A program made the position numbers and the translations under genes. From Thermoanaerobaculales bacterium (GTDB lineage: Bacteria; Acidobacteriota; Thermoanaerobaculia; Thermoanaerobaculales; Sulfomarinibacteraceae), in assembly GCA_029932545.1 (NCBI GenBank), contig JAOZPW010000194.1:1-7454 (forward strand): a stretch of DNA of 7,454 nt. Reading direction: 5' to 3'. Positions 6,341 through 7,454 of this stretch are shown here, piece after piece (positions within the stretch are counted from its first letter, which is position 1; each line of letters opens with the position of its first letter). The notes beneath the pieces are model-generated. The model had not been told where the DNA came from. It made no database searches and saw only the letters and a program-made list of their open reading frames with translations.

Positions 6341-6742
6341 GTGGTCAAGGCAGAAGGGAAAAAGTACGACTTTTCAGGTGAAGACGCAATCACACCGGAG
6401 GTTCTCGAGACCTTCCCCTACGAATACCGTGGACGGGATGCGCTGGTCGAACTGGACAGCGACGAATGGAGCTGTGTCTGTCCCTTCTCGGGCCTGCCTG
6501 ATTTCGGCTGTGTGGTTGTTCGCTACATCCCGTCCGACCGGTGCATCGAGCTCAAATCCCTCAAGTACTACCTGACCTCGTTTCGCCAGGTCGGCATCTA
6601 CCAGGAACATGCCGCCGGGCGCCTTCTCGATGATCTCGTAGCCGTCAGTGACCCAAAATGGATGGAAATCGTCCTGGACTACCGGGTCCGAGGCGGCATT
6701 CATACAGTGGTGACGGTAGAGAAGGGGGAGAGGGGAAGATAG
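6341..6742 (+). CDS. queF: NADPH-dependent 7-cyano-7-deazaguanine reductase QueF
   Basis: 133 residues from GTG 6341 (143 if the ATG at 6311 were used). It reduces the nitrile preQ0 to the amine preQ1 with two NADPH, a cytoplasmic step of queuosine synthesis for tRNA. It belongs to the short, single T-fold class. The N-terminus has the family phrase PEVLETFPYEY. The catalytic cysteine is C47 in VCPFSGLPDFG and the catalytic aspartate is D54, seven residues later as in the B. subtilis enzyme (C55/D62). The QueF signature E-L-K-S-L-K-Y-Y is at residues 70-77, 23 residues after the cysteine as expected, and E89 fits the substrate-binding glutamate. The cysteine two residues after that glutamate in B. 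subtilis, which forms a protective disulfide, is alanine here (A91). No other queuosine genes are in view. It is flanked on both sides by heptamer arrays. Confidence 0.95.
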   Translation: MVKAEGKKYDFSGEDAITPEVLETFPYEYRGRDALVELDSDEWSCVCPFSGLPDFGCVVVRYIPSDRCIELKSLKYYLTSFRQVGIYQEHAAGRLLDDLVAVSDPKWMEIVLDYRVRGGIHTVVTVEKGERGR

Positions 6743-6796
6743 TCGGTATCCCAAGGGCACCTTCACAACAAAAGGCGAGGCTTAGGTCCGACGACC

Positions 6797-6825
6797 AGAA
6801 ACTGGAAACTAGAAACTGGAAACTC
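6797..6825 (+). repeat. Heptamer array (GAAACTN)x4, left arm of inverted pair
   Basis: Units at 6798-6825 are GAAACTG, GAAACTA, GAAACTG, GAAACTC. Bases 6797-6823 are the reverse complement of 6942-6968 with one mismatch (6804/6961), including a 19-base perfect stretch at 6805-6823 against 6942-6960. It begins 54 bases after the queF stop. Confidence 0.88.
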
Positions 6826-6940
6826 GATTCCACAACCTGACGCTGTCGTTCAAAACCCAGCATGGATCTATCCCGCCCTTCAGTCTTAGAGACAACAGAG
6901 TGCTTTCGGTCCTGCCAAGTTGGTGAACCCTCGGAGCTTT

Positions 6941-6982
6941 TGTTTCCAGTTTCTAGTTTCTAGTTTCTAGTTTCTAGTATCC
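6941..6982 (-). repeat. Heptamer array (AGTTTCT)x4 with degenerate flanks, right arm of inverted pair
   Basis: Units are TGTTTCC, then four identical AGTTTCT copies at 6948-6975, then AGTATCC. On the minus strand this reads AGAAACT, the same repeat as at 6797-6825 but in the opposite orientation. Perfect internal copies suggest recent expansion by slippage. The arms are separated by 118 bases. Confidence 0.9.
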
Positions 6983-6985
6983 GTA

Positions 6986-7017
6986 TCATTTTCGTGTATC
7001 ATATCTGCCGAAAATGA
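6986..7017. promoter_or_regulatory. Inverted repeat around a possible -10 box in the hppA leader
   Basis: TCATTTTCG (6986-6994) and CGAAAATGA (7009-7017) are perfect nine-base inverted arms around a 14-base centre that contains TATCAT (6997-7002). A second GTATCAT copy begins at 6983. If TATCAT at 6997 is the -10, the arms lie where a repressor would block polymerase; in RNA the arms could form a hairpin. No good -35 is visible because the heptamer array occupies that place. Confidence 0.4.
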
Positions 7018-7062
7018 AGATCTCGTGAGGAGGCCTGGATAACGGGCCATTTCGATTTGGGG

Positions 7063-7078
7063 GCCGGCCGAGGCCGGC
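7063..7078 (+). promoter_or_regulatory. GC-rich hairpin in the hppA 5' leader
   Basis: GCCGGC-CGAG-GCCGGC is a perfect six-pair stem with a four-base loop, ending 21 bases before the hppA GTG and 11 bases before the G-rich ribosome site. There is no T-run after it, so it is not an intrinsic terminator. It could affect leader stability or translation; this is inferred from position. Confidence 0.45.
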
Positions 7079-7099
7079 ATAGTGAAATAGGGGGAAACA

Positions 7100-7454
7100 G
7101 TGGAACCAGTTCATTTAATTTATCTCTGTCCGGCAGTTGCAATTCTGGCACTGATCTATGCCTACATCAGGGCCTCGTGGGTCAAGGCTCAGGATCCGGG
7201 CAACGACCGCATGAAAATGATCGGCGGGTGGATCGCCGACGGGGCGATGGCCTTCCTGGCACGCGAGTACCGTGTGTTGGCAATTTTTGTTATCGCCGTT
7301 GCGGTGTTGCTTGGTGTTTCCAACCAGATGGTTGGCGATGACACCAACTGGATCATCTCCGTATCCTTCGTCTTGGGCGCCTTCTGCTCGGCACTGGCCG
7401 GCTACTTCGGCATGAAGACCGCCACGGCAGCCAATATCCGGACTGCGTCGGCTG
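7100..7454 (+). CDS. hppA: Membrane-bound pyrophosphatase, ion-pumping, N-terminal part
   Basis: 118 complete codons from GTG 7100, cut by the window edge; full-length family members have about 670-800 residues. AGGGGG (7089-7094) five bases upstream is the ribosome site. The start EPVHLIYLCPAVAILALIYAY is the first membrane helix. The cytoplasmic stretch WVKAQDPGNDRMKMIGGWIADGAMAFLAREYRVL is characteristic: the pattern of GAMAFL followed by an REY motif is found in this family. Helices two (about 54-70) and three (about 82-100) follow, with the LGAFCSALAGYFGMKTATAANIRTA block that is strongly conserved in H+-PPases. The enzyme hydrolyses pyrophosphate to pump protons or sodium across the inner membrane. 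Pumped ion and potassium dependence cannot be judged because the catalytic loops and the determining residues lie beyond the window. Confidence 0.94.
   Translation, partial: MEPVHLIYLCPAVAILALIYAYIRASWVKAQDPGNDRMKMIGGWIADGAMAFLAREYRVLAIFVIAVAVLLGVSNQMVGDDTNWIISVSFVLGAFCSALAGYFGMKTATAANIRTASA

Larger units (their letters stand above)
6743..7099. other. 357-base intergenic region between queF and hppA
   Basis: No convincing coding frame. In order it holds a heptamer array (6797-6825), about 118 bases of unrecognised sequence, the oppositely oriented heptamer array (6941-6982), a 9-base inverted repeat around a TATCAT box (6986-7017), a GGAGG-containing stretch with only a four-codon frame (ATG at 7014), and a GC-rich hairpin just before the hppA start. 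There is no T-rich intrinsic terminator after queF, so either the inverted arrays or Rho would have to end its transcript. No tRNA or known riboswitch class was recognised. Confidence 0.6.

Noticed and set aside
6797..6982. CRISPR array
   Set aside because: Units are seven bases and contiguous, with no spacers; they are short tandem repeats.
7057..7341. 94-residue plus-strand open frame overlapping the hppA start
   Set aside because: Runs in another frame through hppA; the GTG 7100 frame carries the conserved pyrophosphatase N-terminus and a ribosome site.

Overview
This is a moderately GC-rich bacterial chromosomal segment with six recognisable protein genes, two of them cut by the window edges, plus unusual heptamer-repeat arrays. 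No rRNA, tRNA, CRISPR array, transposase or phage gene is visible. The mix of genes fits a free-living Gram-negative environmental bacterium: a periplasmic TPR sensor joined to a diguanylate cyclase, an exported beta-helix protein ending in a DGFESGD-type tail, NnrS, a membrane pyrophosphatase, and period-7 intergenic repeats. Acidobacteriota or a neighbouring phylum is my best guess, but this rests on general resemblance only.

Layout. (1) 1-1888, minus: almost complete membrane-bound diguanylate cyclase with signal peptide, TPR periplasmic domain, one membrane helix and a GGEEF domain. (2) 1889-2000: divergent intergenic region with overlapping palindromes. (3) 2001-3446, plus: secreted right-handed beta-helix protein. 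(4) 3501-4655, plus: NnrS, overlapping by one base with (5) 4655-5170, plus, an exported SnoaL/NTF2-fold protein, so the two form a translationally coupled pair. (6) 5222-6226, minus: a two-helix potassium-channel-type protein with cytoplasmic RCK domains, converging on gene 5. (7) 6341-6742, plus: QueF, the preQ0 reductase of queuosine synthesis, preceded by a period-7 repeat array. (8) 6743-7099: a 357-base intergenic region with two oppositely oriented heptamer arrays that form a long inverted repeat, followed by the leader of (9) 7100-end, plus: the N-terminus of a membrane-bound proton/sodium-pumping pyrophosphatase.

The genes do not make one pathway. Themes are signalling (c-di-GMP), envelope and ion homeostasis (channel, pyrophosphatase), nitric-oxide-related stress (NnrS pair) and tRNA modification (QueF). 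The least ordinary content is non-coding: the three heptamer arrays around queF, the inverted repeats in the hppA leader, and the operator-like palindromes in the divergent promoter region. I did not find a convincing new multi-gene system.
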